NCBI GenBank assembly: GCA_032718475.1
Contig: JAUCBJ010007027.1
Location: 1 to 23,597 of the forward strand
Origin: Nemertoderma westbladi
Lineage: Eukaryota; Xenacoelomorpha; Nemertodermatida; Nemertodermatidae
Length of the DNA: 23,597 nt
Direction: 5' to 3'
Part shown: in pieces, positions 7,440 through 15,702 of the stretch
How the letters are laid out: every line of letters begins with the position of its first letter
Position numbering within the stretch: position 1 is the first letter of the stretch
Made by a program: the position numbers and the translations under genes
Notes under the pieces: model-generated
Seen by the model: the letters and a program-made list of their open reading frames with translations, nothing else
What the model was told of the DNA's origin: nothing
The model's database searches: none

Positions 7440-8287
7440 CTCTGATAACTCCACCTACTGGCTCCAGAAGTCGAGGAAATCCTGCCAAGTACCTAACTGA
7501 TCTAGACATTGCTGATGACTTAGGAGTATTCTCAGAATCACTAGAGGGAGCCCAACGGCTCCTCAGCTCATTAGAACATGCTGCTTCTAGTGTTGGTCTT
7601 TTTATTAAATCCTGAAAAACCAACATTTTGACAGTTAACTTTGAAAGTCCTCAGCAAGTCTCTGATCGGATGAGCATAAGCTCAAAAGATGGTATGCTTG
7701 AGCATGTGGATGACTTCTGTTACCTGGGATCATGGATCCGGAAGTCAGGTGAGGACCTTCGAATACGTAAGGGAAAGGCATGGGCAGCCTTGAATAGGCT
7801 TTCCAGGATTTGGAAGTCACCGAGAATTACTCGGAAACTTAAGGTCCGATTATTTAGAGCAGCAGTAGTTCCAGTACTCCTCTATGGGAGTCCATGCTGG
7901 GCTCTAACTGCTGGGGACACTAAATCTCTGGTTGGCACTTTCACAAGAATGCTACGCCGGGTTCATTGTGTCAAGTACAATGCACACATCTCCAACCAGA
8001 CACTATATAACATTGGAGGTGTCTCATTGGTTCCCCCAAGCTTGACACTAGAACAAAATCGCCTCCGCTTTGCAGGACATTGCTTTCGCCGTGACGACCA
8101 GCCAGTGCATAATCTTGTGCTTTGGCAGACTCATGGAGTGAATAAGCATGGTGGAGAGCCCATGACTTTCTTGAGACGCATCTTAAATGACACTGGCCTT
8201 GAAGATGCGGATGATCTAGCAAATGTCATGGGTGATAGGGAGTTGTGGCGGTGCAATTTTGTCGATGAGCCGGCACAGCATTCTTAA
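7440..8287 (+). pseudogene. LINE reverse transcriptase C-terminal part, copy A
   Basis: Encodes the palm active-site region and everything after it. The active site reads LDIADD where copy C has LDFADD, so the aromatic residue is changed. One in-frame stop (TGA at 7614-7616) replaces an arginine codon; the frame is then open from 7617 to the stop at 8285-8287. After the active site the protein carries the family's C-terminal region (CYLGSWIRKSG, LLYGSPCWALTA and RFAGHCFRRDDQPVHNLVLW), which resembles the post-polymerase segment common to LINE proteins of marine invertebrates. Truncated and interrupted, so not functional. Confidence 0.85.
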
Positions 8288-8330
8288 AAATGCAGCTGCA
8301 ATGCAGCATGCCAATCATAGTAGTAGTAGT
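7440..8330 (+). mobile_element. Non-LTR retrotransposon copy A, 5'-truncated
   Basis: Same family as copies B, C and D but on the plus strand. It starts inside the reverse transcriptase gene just upstream of the active site and runs to the 3' end. The end is very short: the stop codon is followed by aaaatgcagctgcaatgcag, catgcc and a tail of repeated tag triplets ending at 8330. 5' truncation is normal for LINE insertion by target-primed reverse transcription. No target duplication could be identified. Confidence 0.85.
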
Positions 8331-9093
8331 TAACAGAGTGGAGGGCGTTCTGAACAATGAGTTTTTGATCACGCAATGTGCATTTATGTATTGTAATAAG
8401 GACATCTGATTGCAGGGAGTCCTTAAATTGAAATTCAGCTGTAAACTCTGCGCTGTTTATTTAGGTATTTCATAATGTCTTAATTAATATCCAGATAACG
8501 GTGTTGCAATCGTTGTGTTGCCGATAACGGAATAAAATAAATGAGTCATCCACATAACGTCGGTAAAGTAATGCTTTTATTGAAGTGAGACATAGAGTTG
8601 GTTAAGCCAGCATTTTTTATGAAAGAATATAAATGCGTTAGAAAAACGTTAACCTAGCAGACTATGACACCCCACTACTGGAACAAAGTTTTTATTATTG
8701 AAAATATGTTTTATGTTTTTAGCTGCGAATTCTAGAATTTTCATTTAATGTGCCATTGTTAGCCCACCTGCAGTATAGCTGTCAATAAATAGCTGGAAGA
8801 GTAAAATTGCAATTGTTTAATCAACAGGTATACCATTGTAAACAGATTTTTAACATCGATGCTCGCCATAAATAAATCGTAAAGTTATTTTAAAATCGAC
8901 ATGCCGATGCGTTCATATTGGTCGTTCATATAGATAAATACATCTTTGCCTGTATTAAGTTCAGTAAATTCCTTAACAAATGAGGAAGTACCCCTAACTG
9001 TGTGTTCGTTGTAATTGTGGGGGGGACTTTCGACGCAATAAAAATGTATCCTTCTCCACGGGAAAAATCGACGCAAATAACTATTCTATTTAA
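8331..9093. other. Gene-free AT-rich stretch
   Basis: Nothing recognised. The only frame over 60 codons is on the minus strand (8885-9076) and has no motif. Contains gataacgg twice near 8495-8530. Confidence 0.5.
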
Positions 9094-9160
9094 TTTAGTT
9101 TATTACTTTGGTTAGAAGAACGTAACACAGAAACCTGCTCTTTCTCTTAAATGATAATTT
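9094..9160. repeat. Degenerate single unit related to the 68-bp minisatellite
   Basis: Contains tttattactttggttagaa followed by aacctgctctttctctt, the two core words of the 68-bp unit at 6012-6330, in the same orientation. A lone diverged unit. Confidence 0.55.
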
Positions 9161-9664
9161 TACATTGAGACAAGATACCAATTCGCCGAGATGGGATTTA
9201 AGTCAATAATAAAATTATATTATTCAAATTCGTACTTTTTTCATAGTATATACACGAGTGGGGCTCGTGCAGCAAAAGCTGCAGACCATCTTAGCAAACA
9301 ATTATAATTATACTATGGCTAGTTCAATTCCTCAAACAACAGCTATCAGTCCCTGTGCAACAGCAATTTTGCAGAGGAAAGCAAGGGAAGTGGCAGGCTG
9401 CCTCAGACGACAAGTAAAGCTAGATATACTCAGCGTTTATTGGCTACTGGGACTCTTGTGTTCAAGGAAAAGACAGTTAATTATTGGCTTCCGACAATTA
9501 TGGCTTCCGACACACTGACACACACCACATTTTGACTCGCCCCACAGTATACACATAAGTGTACTCAAATTTACAAATACAAGTAGAGAAGGTTACATTT
9601 ACCTACAGTAGTAATCACATAAAGTTCGTTTATTGTTTTGATTCCTCTACACACTATCTTTTCT
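9161..9664. other. Gene-free stretch before LINE copy B
   Basis: Holds a plus-strand frame at 9258-9518 (GTG start; ATG at 9315 gives 67 residues) without recognisable motif; an overlapping frame also reads as plausible protein over about 60 codons, so a decayed coding fragment is possible but unidentified. Confidence 0.4.
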
Positions 9665-10004
9665 ACAACTACTATCGGCATGCTGTATTGCAGCTGCATT
9701 ATATTTATTACATATATATTAAGATTGCTGCACCGACTTGTTGACAAAATTGCGCCGCAACTACTCCATGACCCTTCACCAATGAAATTTGCTAGATCAT
9801 CCGCATCTTCAAGGCCAGTGTCCTTTAAGATGCGTATCAAGAAAGTCAGGGGCTGTCCACCATGCTTATTCATTCCATGAGGCCGCCAAAGCACAAGATT
9901 GTGTACAGGCTGGTCGTCACGGCGAAAGCAATATCCTGCAAAGCGGAAGAGGCTTTGTTCTAGTGTCAAGCTTGGGGGAACTAATGAGACACCTACAATG
10001 TTAT

Positions 10005-10375
10005 ATAGTGTCAGGCATTGTACTTGACACAGTAAACCCGGTATAGCATTCTTGTGAATCCAGAGATTTGCAGTCCTCAGCAGTTAGAGCCCAGCATGGA
10101 CTCCCATATAGGAGTACTGGCACTACTGCTGCTCTAAATAATCGGACCTTACGTCCGTCCTTTCGTTGATTTCTCAAGCTAGGGGAGTCTGATTGGAGAT
10201 GTGCTCATTGTACTCGACACAATGAACCCAGCGCAGCTGGGTTCATTGTGTAAGTGCCATATATATTAACTTGTGTAAGTGCCACATTGGGTATCATCTG
10301 CAGTTAGAGCCCGGCAAGGACTCACATATAAAAGAACTGGTACTACTGCTGCCCTAAATTATCAAACCTTAAGAT
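10005..10375 (-). repeat. Partial duplication with inverted scar inside LINE copy B
   Basis: The family segment matching copy C at 12880-13036 is present twice: about 10005-10150 and about 10185-10375. In the second version the sequence runs to acacaatgaacccagc (10217-10232), then after a 3-base spacer reads back as its perfect complement gctgggttcattgtgt (10236-10251), before resuming near 10300 with cagttagagccc. This makes a 16-bp perfect hairpin. Confidence 0.75.
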
Positions 10376-10735
10376 GCCATATTATTCTACGGTACTTCCA
10401 AAACCTGGACAGAATAATTAAAAAAAACTGCATTCCCCTTACCTGAAACTAAAGGTCCTCCTCACCTTACATTCGGATCCATAATCTAAAGTAGCATATG
10501 CCATCCCTGGAGTTTATCAGACATATCTTCAGAGCTGTCCACGTTCACTGTCTTAATTTTGGTCTTCTTGGAGTTTACAAAAAGAACAACACTAGAAGCA
10601 ACGTGCTCCAATGAGCGGAGGAGCCTTTGGGCTCCCTCCAGTGATTCTGACAGTGCCCATAAGTCATCAGCAAAGTCTAGATCACAAGGTACATGGCCGG
10701 ATTTCCTCTACTTTTTGTGCCACTAGGGGGTACCA

Positions 10736-10746
10736 CCCCCCCCCCC
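10736..10746. repeat. C tract (11) inside LINE copy B
   Basis: Copy C has atcaccccatcatc at the corresponding place (13434-13447); copy B has 11 C followed by tcatc, so the tract grew from a four-C seed. Confidence 0.75.
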
Positions 10747-11932
10747 TCATCTTTATTAAAATAGTCTAAGGACATGCGTAGAACACAATTATGAATAAGA
10801 ATGGTACAAGTGTGTCACTCTTAAGGATTCTGCATAAGTCTTAAAATGGATCTGTGTCACCCATCCGCAGGAGACTCAAATGTGGTAGAACCATCTTTTC
10901 AGTGATCTGGAGCTCCAAACACATTTAAAGCATTTCTAAGCATTTAAAGAGCTCGCGGTGTACACCATGTACTGCACTGTCACGACTAGCCTTGATGTTC
11001 TTTGCTTCGGTCTTGATTTCAGCAAAGGAGATGTCACCAATGGCGATATCTGTGAGCACAGACACATATACACGATTTATCTCAAAGTTATCAGGCAATC
11101 AAAACCCTGCCATGGTTTAGAAGCTTCTGAAAGTGGGCCTTCCAACCATTTTGGTGTTCAGCTGGAGATTCAGCCTTAACCTTGGTGGTTGGTTTGCTTA
11201 TTGATTGCCATGTCTGGCCTGATTGCCTGCTATCATCAACATTGTTGATGGCATAAACATGCTCATTGATTAATTAGCTCCTTCAGATTATCAGAGTACT
11301 GCCTGACCCCTAGTCGACCTAGATGTAGCCTTAACTGCATCCCTGACTGTCCGAGTGTGCCTGAGCCACCAGGACTCATGATGCACCTTAGATAGGTCAT
11401 TTCATCATTTCCAAATTATGCGGACAGTTCTGGGCCTTTTTCCTGTTTCGAGGGTATACAGGAATTGTTCCTACAATTACTACCTTAACTGCTTCTGGGA
11501 AGGCAGTGTAGCCCACGCAGTGATCTGTTGCCTCAGAGGCGAGAGCCTCATACATGTTGCTCAGCTGTAGTATGAATCTGGATCTCACATTGGGCTGTTG
11601 CAACTGAGAGGACCAGGCATGCTGTGGCAAGGCAGATTTCGTTTTTGTGCTAGCGCACAGACTTACCTTGGCCACAATAAGGCGATGATCATGGGAGAAG
11701 GGTAGAAGTGTAAATGCACTACAGCAATGTATAGGTGTACTGTATTTCCTACGGAACAGAATATGGTCTATCTGGGAATTGTGCCCACTTTGTTAATATT
11801 ACATTATATATATTCTTGAACTGGGTTCCAGCCAAAAACAATCCTTTTCCAGAGATGAAATCCTGAATACGGATAGAATTTCGGCTAGTTAACACTATCG
11901 CTATAGACCCATGGCGATGACGATTATTGATG

Positions 11933-12445
11933 TGGGGCGAGCCACGAAGTGAGTGAGCCTTAGCGTAGTGGTACCATTAATCAACCTGTCGTTCTGTCGT
12001 TCTGTCGCGTTCAATTTTAAACGTTAATAACTCGGCCAATCTTTGATGAAATCTATCCAAACTTGGTACACATGTTGTTTGGCAACAGTTTAGAAATTTT
12101 CCAAGTAGAATTTCCGTGTGGCCTTCGAGAAGCTAAGATAATAGCAGTTAATTAGTTAATTAAGTTGATTACGGTGAAAACACCATTTTCAACCTGCTTT
12201 TTAAAGGAAATTAATTGTTTTACAGTATAAGATTTAAATAATTATACTTAAAAATTATACAGATGTAATCCACATACGCCATTCTATTATAGTTTTTAAT
12301 TAGTTCAAGTGATTTGCCTTAATAAATGTGTCTTTAATTGATCTAAACATAATTAAACGGCACAATTATTGAGTACAAATTTAATCCTTCCCATTATTGG
12401 TCAAGTCTCTGCTGGTGTGGAGCTAGCTAGCTGGGAGTTGTGGCT
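11933..12445. other. Spacer between LINE copies B and C
   Basis: No gene. Holds cgttctgt in tandem (11991-12006, tgtcgttctgtcgttctgtcg), a segment with ataactcggccaatctttga and aaacttggtacacatgttg that has the look of a dispersed repeat, and a run of ctagctag near 12424. Not identified further. Confidence 0.45.
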
Positions 12446-12552
12446 GTAGACTAACCAGAGAGGAATTGTAATAGGCAATAGGGCTATTCCAGCCCAGACA
12501 GCATTCTTTAAATCCAACATCCCAACATCCTTCCTGTATTCCAATTCCTATT
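12446..12552 (+). repeat. Left flanking direct repeat of LINE copy C (107 bp)
   Basis: Runs from gtagactaaccagagagg to tccaattcctatt, directly abutting the 3' end of LINE copy C. The same sequence flanks the 5' end of the LINE at 14307-14417 and differs only by a small replacement (aataggg against aaccagtattg). Interpreted as a long target-site duplication. Confidence 0.85.
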
Positions 12553-14306
12553 ACTACTAGGATCGGCATGCTGCATTGCAGCTGCATTTTTAAGAATGCT
12601 GTGCCGGCTTGTCAACAAAATTGCACCGCCACAACTCCCTATGACCCATGACATTTGCTAGATCATCCGCATCTTTAAGGCCAGTGTCCTTTAAGATGCG
12701 TCTCAAGAAAGTCATGGGCTGTCCACCATGCTTATTCACTCCATGAGGCTGCCAAAGTACAAGATTATGCACTGGCTGGTCCTCATGGCGAAAGCAATGT
12801 CCTGCAAAGCGGAGGCGATTTTGTTCTAGTGTCAAGCTTGGGGGAACCAATGAGACACCTCCAATGTTATATAGTGTCTGGTTGGGGATGTGTGCATTGT
12901 ACTTGACACAATGAACCCGGCGTAGCATTCTTGTGAATGTGCCATCCAGAGATTTGGTGTCCTCAGCAGTTAGAGCCCAGCATGGACTCCCGTAGAGGAG
13001 TACTGGAACTACTGCTGCTCTAAATAATCGGACCTTAAGTTTCCGATTAATTCTCGGTGACTTCCAAATCCTGGAAAGCCTATTCAAGGCTGCCCATGCC
13101 TTTCCCTTACGTATTCGAAGGTCCTCACCTGACTTCCGGATCCATGATCCCAGGTAACAGAAGTCGTCCACATGCTCAAGCATACCATCCTTTGAGCTTA
13201 TGCTCATCCGATCAGAGACTTGCTGAGGACTTTCAAAGTTAACTGCCAGAATTTTGGTCTTTCTGGAGTTAATAAAAAGACCAACACTAGAAGCAGCATG
13301 TTCTAATGAGCTGAGGAGCCGTTGGGCTCCCTCTAATGATTCTGAGAGTACTCCTAAGTCATCAGCAAAGTCTAGATCAGTTAGGTACTTGGCAGGATTT
13401 CCTCGACTTCTGGAGCCAGTAGGTGGAGTTATCATCACCCCATCATCATTATAATGATCTAAGGACATGCGTAGAACATAGTCAACCACAATAATGAACA
13501 AGAATGGTGCAAGTGTGTCTCCTTGGAGGACGCCCCATAACACTTCAAATGGTTCTGTGTCACCGTCAACAGTAGACACAAATGTTGTCGAACCATCGTA
13601 TACTGATCTGATTGCTGCAATAATTTCATCAGGAATCCCATATAATGATAGCATGCTGAACATACGTGAGCGAGAGACTGAATCAAAGGCCTTGAAGAAG
13701 TCAACAAAGATAACAGCCAGATGCCTGTCTTTCTTTTTTGATAACTCTTCAATTATCCTTCTAAGTGCCAAAATGGGCTCCATGGTCCCACGACCTTTAC
13801 GGAACCCATTCTGATTTCCACGGAGCAGTCTCTCAATGGGATCCCAGATGCGATTTAATGGAATCCTATTGTATAGCTTTGCAGCAATCGAGATCAATGA
13901 GATTCCCCAAAAAGAACCATATAGTGTTAGGTTGCCCTTCTTGGGAACTGGCACCAACTTATTTGTTTTCATTTCTTGTGGGACTCTTGTTGTTCGGTAC
14001 ATGTCTACTATGATGGGATAGATGAGCTTTAAACACTCATGTATTTTAAAGACCTCAGGGGGAACACCATCTACTCCACTGGCACGATTGGTCTTAATGC
14101 TCTTTGCAGCAGCCTTCACTTCTGCAAAGGAGATATCGCCAATGGGAATGTCTGGGAGTACAGACTCAGACACTTTTACTTCTATAAAGTTATCAGGCAA
14201 TACCCTGTCATTATTGAGGAGCTTTTCAAAGTGGGCTTTCCAACCATTGAGGCGATCGGCTGGTGAATCAGCCTTAACCTTGGTGGTTGGTTGGCTTTTC
14301 CGCCCA
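12553..14306 (-). mobile_element. Non-LTR retrotransposon copy C, best preserved
   Basis: 5'-truncated minus-strand copy, 1.75 kb, running from the start of the polymerase linker (14306) to the short 3' end (12553) with gcagctgcaatgcagcatgc and an agtagt tail. Flanked by direct repeats of 107 and 111 bp. The open reading frame is intact over its whole length, so it is probably the youngest copy here. The endonuclease is absent, so it cannot move on its own. Confidence 0.9.
12590..14305 (-). CDS. LINE reverse transcriptase, 5'-truncated but uninterrupted (572 codons)
   Basis: Partial ORF2 protein of a non-LTR retrotransposon; copies the element's RNA into DNA at a nicked chromosome. Open from the truncation point to the stop at 12590-12592 with no frame damage. 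Counting from the leucine encoded at 14200 as residue 1: fingers with ASGVDGVPPEV (40-50) and GISLISIAAKLYNRI (99-113), GFRKGR (132-137), motif A VDFFKAFDSV (166-175, catalytic D167), GVLQGDTLAP (223-232), and active site FADD (278-281). The C-terminal region follows, with CYLGSWIRKSG and LLYGSPCWALTA. No own start codon: the natural start lay in the lost endonuclease half. Clade is RTE-like or a related APE-type group by architecture; not settled. Copies A and D carry changes at FADD, this one does not. Confidence 0.9.
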   Translation of the reverse strand, partial: GRKSQPTTKVKADSPADRLNGWKAHFEKLLNNDRVLPDNFIEVKVSESVLPDIPIGDISFAEVKAAAKSIKTNRASGVDGVPPEVFKIHECLKLIYPIIVDMYRTTRVPQEMKTNKLVPVPKKGNLTLYGSFWGISLISIAAKLYNRIPLNRIWDPIERLLRGNQNGFRKGRGTMEPILALRRIIEELSKKKDRHLAVIFVDFFKAFDSVSRSRMFSMLSLYGIPDEIIAAIRSVYDGSTTFVSTVDGDTEPFEVLWGVLQGDTLAPFLFIIVVDYVLRMSLDHYNDDGVMITPPTGSRSRGNPAKYLTDLDFADDLGVLSESLEGAQRLLSSLEHAASSVGLFINSRKTKILAVNFESPQQVSDRMSISSKDGMLEHVDDFCYLGSWIRKSGEDLRIRKGKAWAALNRLSRIWKSPRINRKLKVRLFRAAVVPVLLYGSPCWALTAEDTKSLDGTFTRMLRRVHCVKYNAHIPNQTLYNIGGVSLVPPSLTLEQNRLRFAGHCFRHEDQPVHNLVLWQPHGVNKHGGQPMTFLRRILKDTGLKDADDLANVMGHRELWRCNFVDKPAQHS

Positions 14307-14417
14307 GTAGACTAACCAGAGAGGAATTGTAATAGGCAACCAGTATTGCTATTCCAGCCCAGACAGCATTCTTTAAATCCAACATCCCAACATCCTTCCT
14401 GTATTCCAATTCCTATT
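14307..14417 (+). repeat. Right flanking direct repeat of LINE copy C (111 bp)
   Basis: Partner of 12446-12552. It begins at the truncated 5' end of the LINE, sharing agta with the LINE sequence at the junction (microhomology), and ends tccaattcctatt before unique gactctactataag. Confidence 0.85.
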
Positions 14418-14849
14418 GACTCTACTATAAGTGTTGTATTATTATCACTATCACTGAATTGTGTTTATTATAGGCTGGACGGGCCGCATAACCGTTCGAC
14501 TACTACTACTATTGCTATCTCAGGTAAATGACAGATATAATAACATAAATACCATCCATGGCATGGCTGTTGTAGGCTTCTGAAATAGTTTATTCCACAA
14601 TGTATATGTCTGGTTATTTTTTAATTGAATTTTTGCAAAGTAGTAAAATTAATGTTCTTAAAAATAATATTATTATTTTATATGTAACCTAGGAAATTAG
14701 CTACATTTTTTCGCTGCAGCTTTAAGAGTGTACATTGATTTAATATTATTTCAATACCCATATTACTACATCGGCATAAGATGCGTTGGCGTTGTATCAC
14801 ACATCTCCACATAGATGTATCAACAGTTACTCGCATAGTTTCGAAACTT
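14418..14849. other. Spacer with possible foreign LINE tail
   Basis: No gene. At 14474-14522, gctggacgggccgcataacc is followed by cgactactactactatt, a GC-richer patch ending in a triplet run; this looks like the 3' end of an unrelated LINE and is also bounded by splice-like attatag and cag|gtaaat, which I take as chance. The remainder is AT-rich. Confidence 0.4.
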
Positions 14850-15160
14850 CGCATAGTTATAACTGTATAAAGATCGTCAGTCTGCGTTTAGGAAAAATAT
14901 TTTATGACAAAACAGGACAAGCGACGAGCGCAACGAGGCATATAATGAAGACGAGTACTGCGTTGACTAAATTATTATATAAACCACCTGGCTTCACATA
15001 TTGATCGCATCCCTAGTTATTATTATTATAAAGATCGTCCTAGCCTGCGTTTAAGAAATATATTTAAATACAAAACAGGACGAACGCAACTAGGCTTATA
15101 ATGAAAACGAGTACTGCGTTTATTATATTCCTATAAACCACCTGGCTTTGCATATTGAAC
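14850..15160 (+). repeat. Tandem duplication, ~155-161-bp unit, two diverged copies
   Basis: 14867-15004 and 15028-15158 share ataaagatcgtc, ctgcgttta, aaaacaggac, cgagtactgcgtt and the block ataaaccacctggct, then catattga, in the same order. Spacing shrinks from 161 to 154 bases because of small indels. AT-rich, non-coding. Confidence 0.8.
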
Positions 15161-15410
15161 GTGCGATTGGAAATAAGTTCGTGCTACCCTTCCGTGGGTG
15201 GTAGATGTCGCGGTTATGTATTGGTGGTTGGGAAGGGTGGGGGGGGGGGGGGGGGGGATTAAAAGGGGTGAACACGTACTGTCCCCCTTTCTTTGATTGA
15301 TTGGTGGTGTGGGTAAATTTCTCAAAACCTGATTTTGTGATACAGTCGCTCAATTTTAATTTGTATCTCATAACTGGGCCTCGTGCTGCGCGAAGGCCCC
15401 ACGAACGTGT
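15161..15410. repeat. G tract (19) in gene-free spacer
   Basis: 15239-15257 is an uninterrupted G run preceded by a G/T-rich stretch. The minus-strand frames across it are poly-proline artefacts of the tract. Otherwise no feature before LINE fragment E. Confidence 0.7.
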
Positions 15411-15690
15411 AGACTTGCATTAAAGTCTCCCAGGAAAGTTAAGAATATATGCTGATCCACTCCATCAATTGCTGCTTATAGATTGTGGTAGAAATTTTCC
15501 ACTTCTTCTACTGGGGAAATACTAGTTGGAGAATACCACACAATCAGAACCATCTCAGGAAACTTCTTCACCAATTTCTACCCCCCCCCCCCCCCCTCCC
15601 ATGTCCTTAATAATCAGAACCAGATCAGTCAGTCCAGTCCGCATTCAGTGCTCTTGAATATCCACTGCGCTAAGAGAAAGCTTACCTTGC
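15411..15690 (-). pseudogene. LINE endonuclease fragment E
   Basis: Minus-strand piece of the family's APE-type endonuclease, matching copy D at about 17750-18140 but internally deleted by about 150 bp. At the deletion point copy D has tgccccccatgt; here it is a 16-C tract (15581-15596) followed by tcccatgt. It retains the sequence of the QEH motif region (about 15648-15658, decayed) and stops near 15690, where it joins the truncated end of copy D's polymerase. It therefore lies downstream of D's polymerase, in the same orientation, in place of D's missing C-terminus. Confidence 0.8.
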
Positions 15691-15702
15691 TTGTTGAATA
15701 AA

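Larger units (their letters stand above)
9700..11900 (-). pseudogene. LINE endonuclease/reverse transcriptase remnant, copy B
   Basis: Recognisable pieces on the minus strand, in order from the right: endonuclease C-terminal and linker region (11675-11397, containing SRFILQLSNMYEALASEA, matching copy D), linker to polymerase (11190-11340), polymerase start (about 11000-11110), active site with DFADDL near 10680, and the C-terminal region (9969-9700, FAGYCFRRDDQPVHNLVLW). The two aspartates of the active site survive, but the frame is broken repeatedly and parts of the fingers and palm are missing or scrambled. Not functional. Confidence 0.8.
9665..11932 (-). mobile_element. Non-LTR retrotransposon copy B, old and rearranged
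   Basis: Minus-strand copy reaching from the 3' end (left, with gcagctgcaatacagcatgc and a short agt tail) through the reverse transcriptase into the C-terminal half of the endonuclease (right, near 11900). It is the most decayed copy: many stops and frameshifts, an 18-bp AT insertion near the stop codon (about 9699-9716), a partial internal duplication with an inverted scar at 10005-10375, and a C tract at 10736-10746. The right end stops matching copy D near 11932, so it is 5'-truncated. Confidence 0.85.

Noticed and set aside
9258-9518. Small gene of 86 codons
   Set aside because: GTG start, two competing frames, no motif; kept only as a note in the spacer entry.
13057-14315. Plus-strand ORFs of 60-106 codons across LINE copy C
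   Set aside because: They are antisense shadows of the intact minus-strand reverse transcriptase frame; the same shadows appear opposite copies A and D.
14465-14528. Internal exon bounded by attatag and cag|gtaaat
   Set aside because: Only about 49 bases, ends in a triplet microsatellite, no neighbouring exon; more like a LINE tail fragment.
15123-15371. Proline-rich minus-strand ORFs
   Set aside because: The proline run is the translation of the 19-G homopolymer; no conserved motif on either side.
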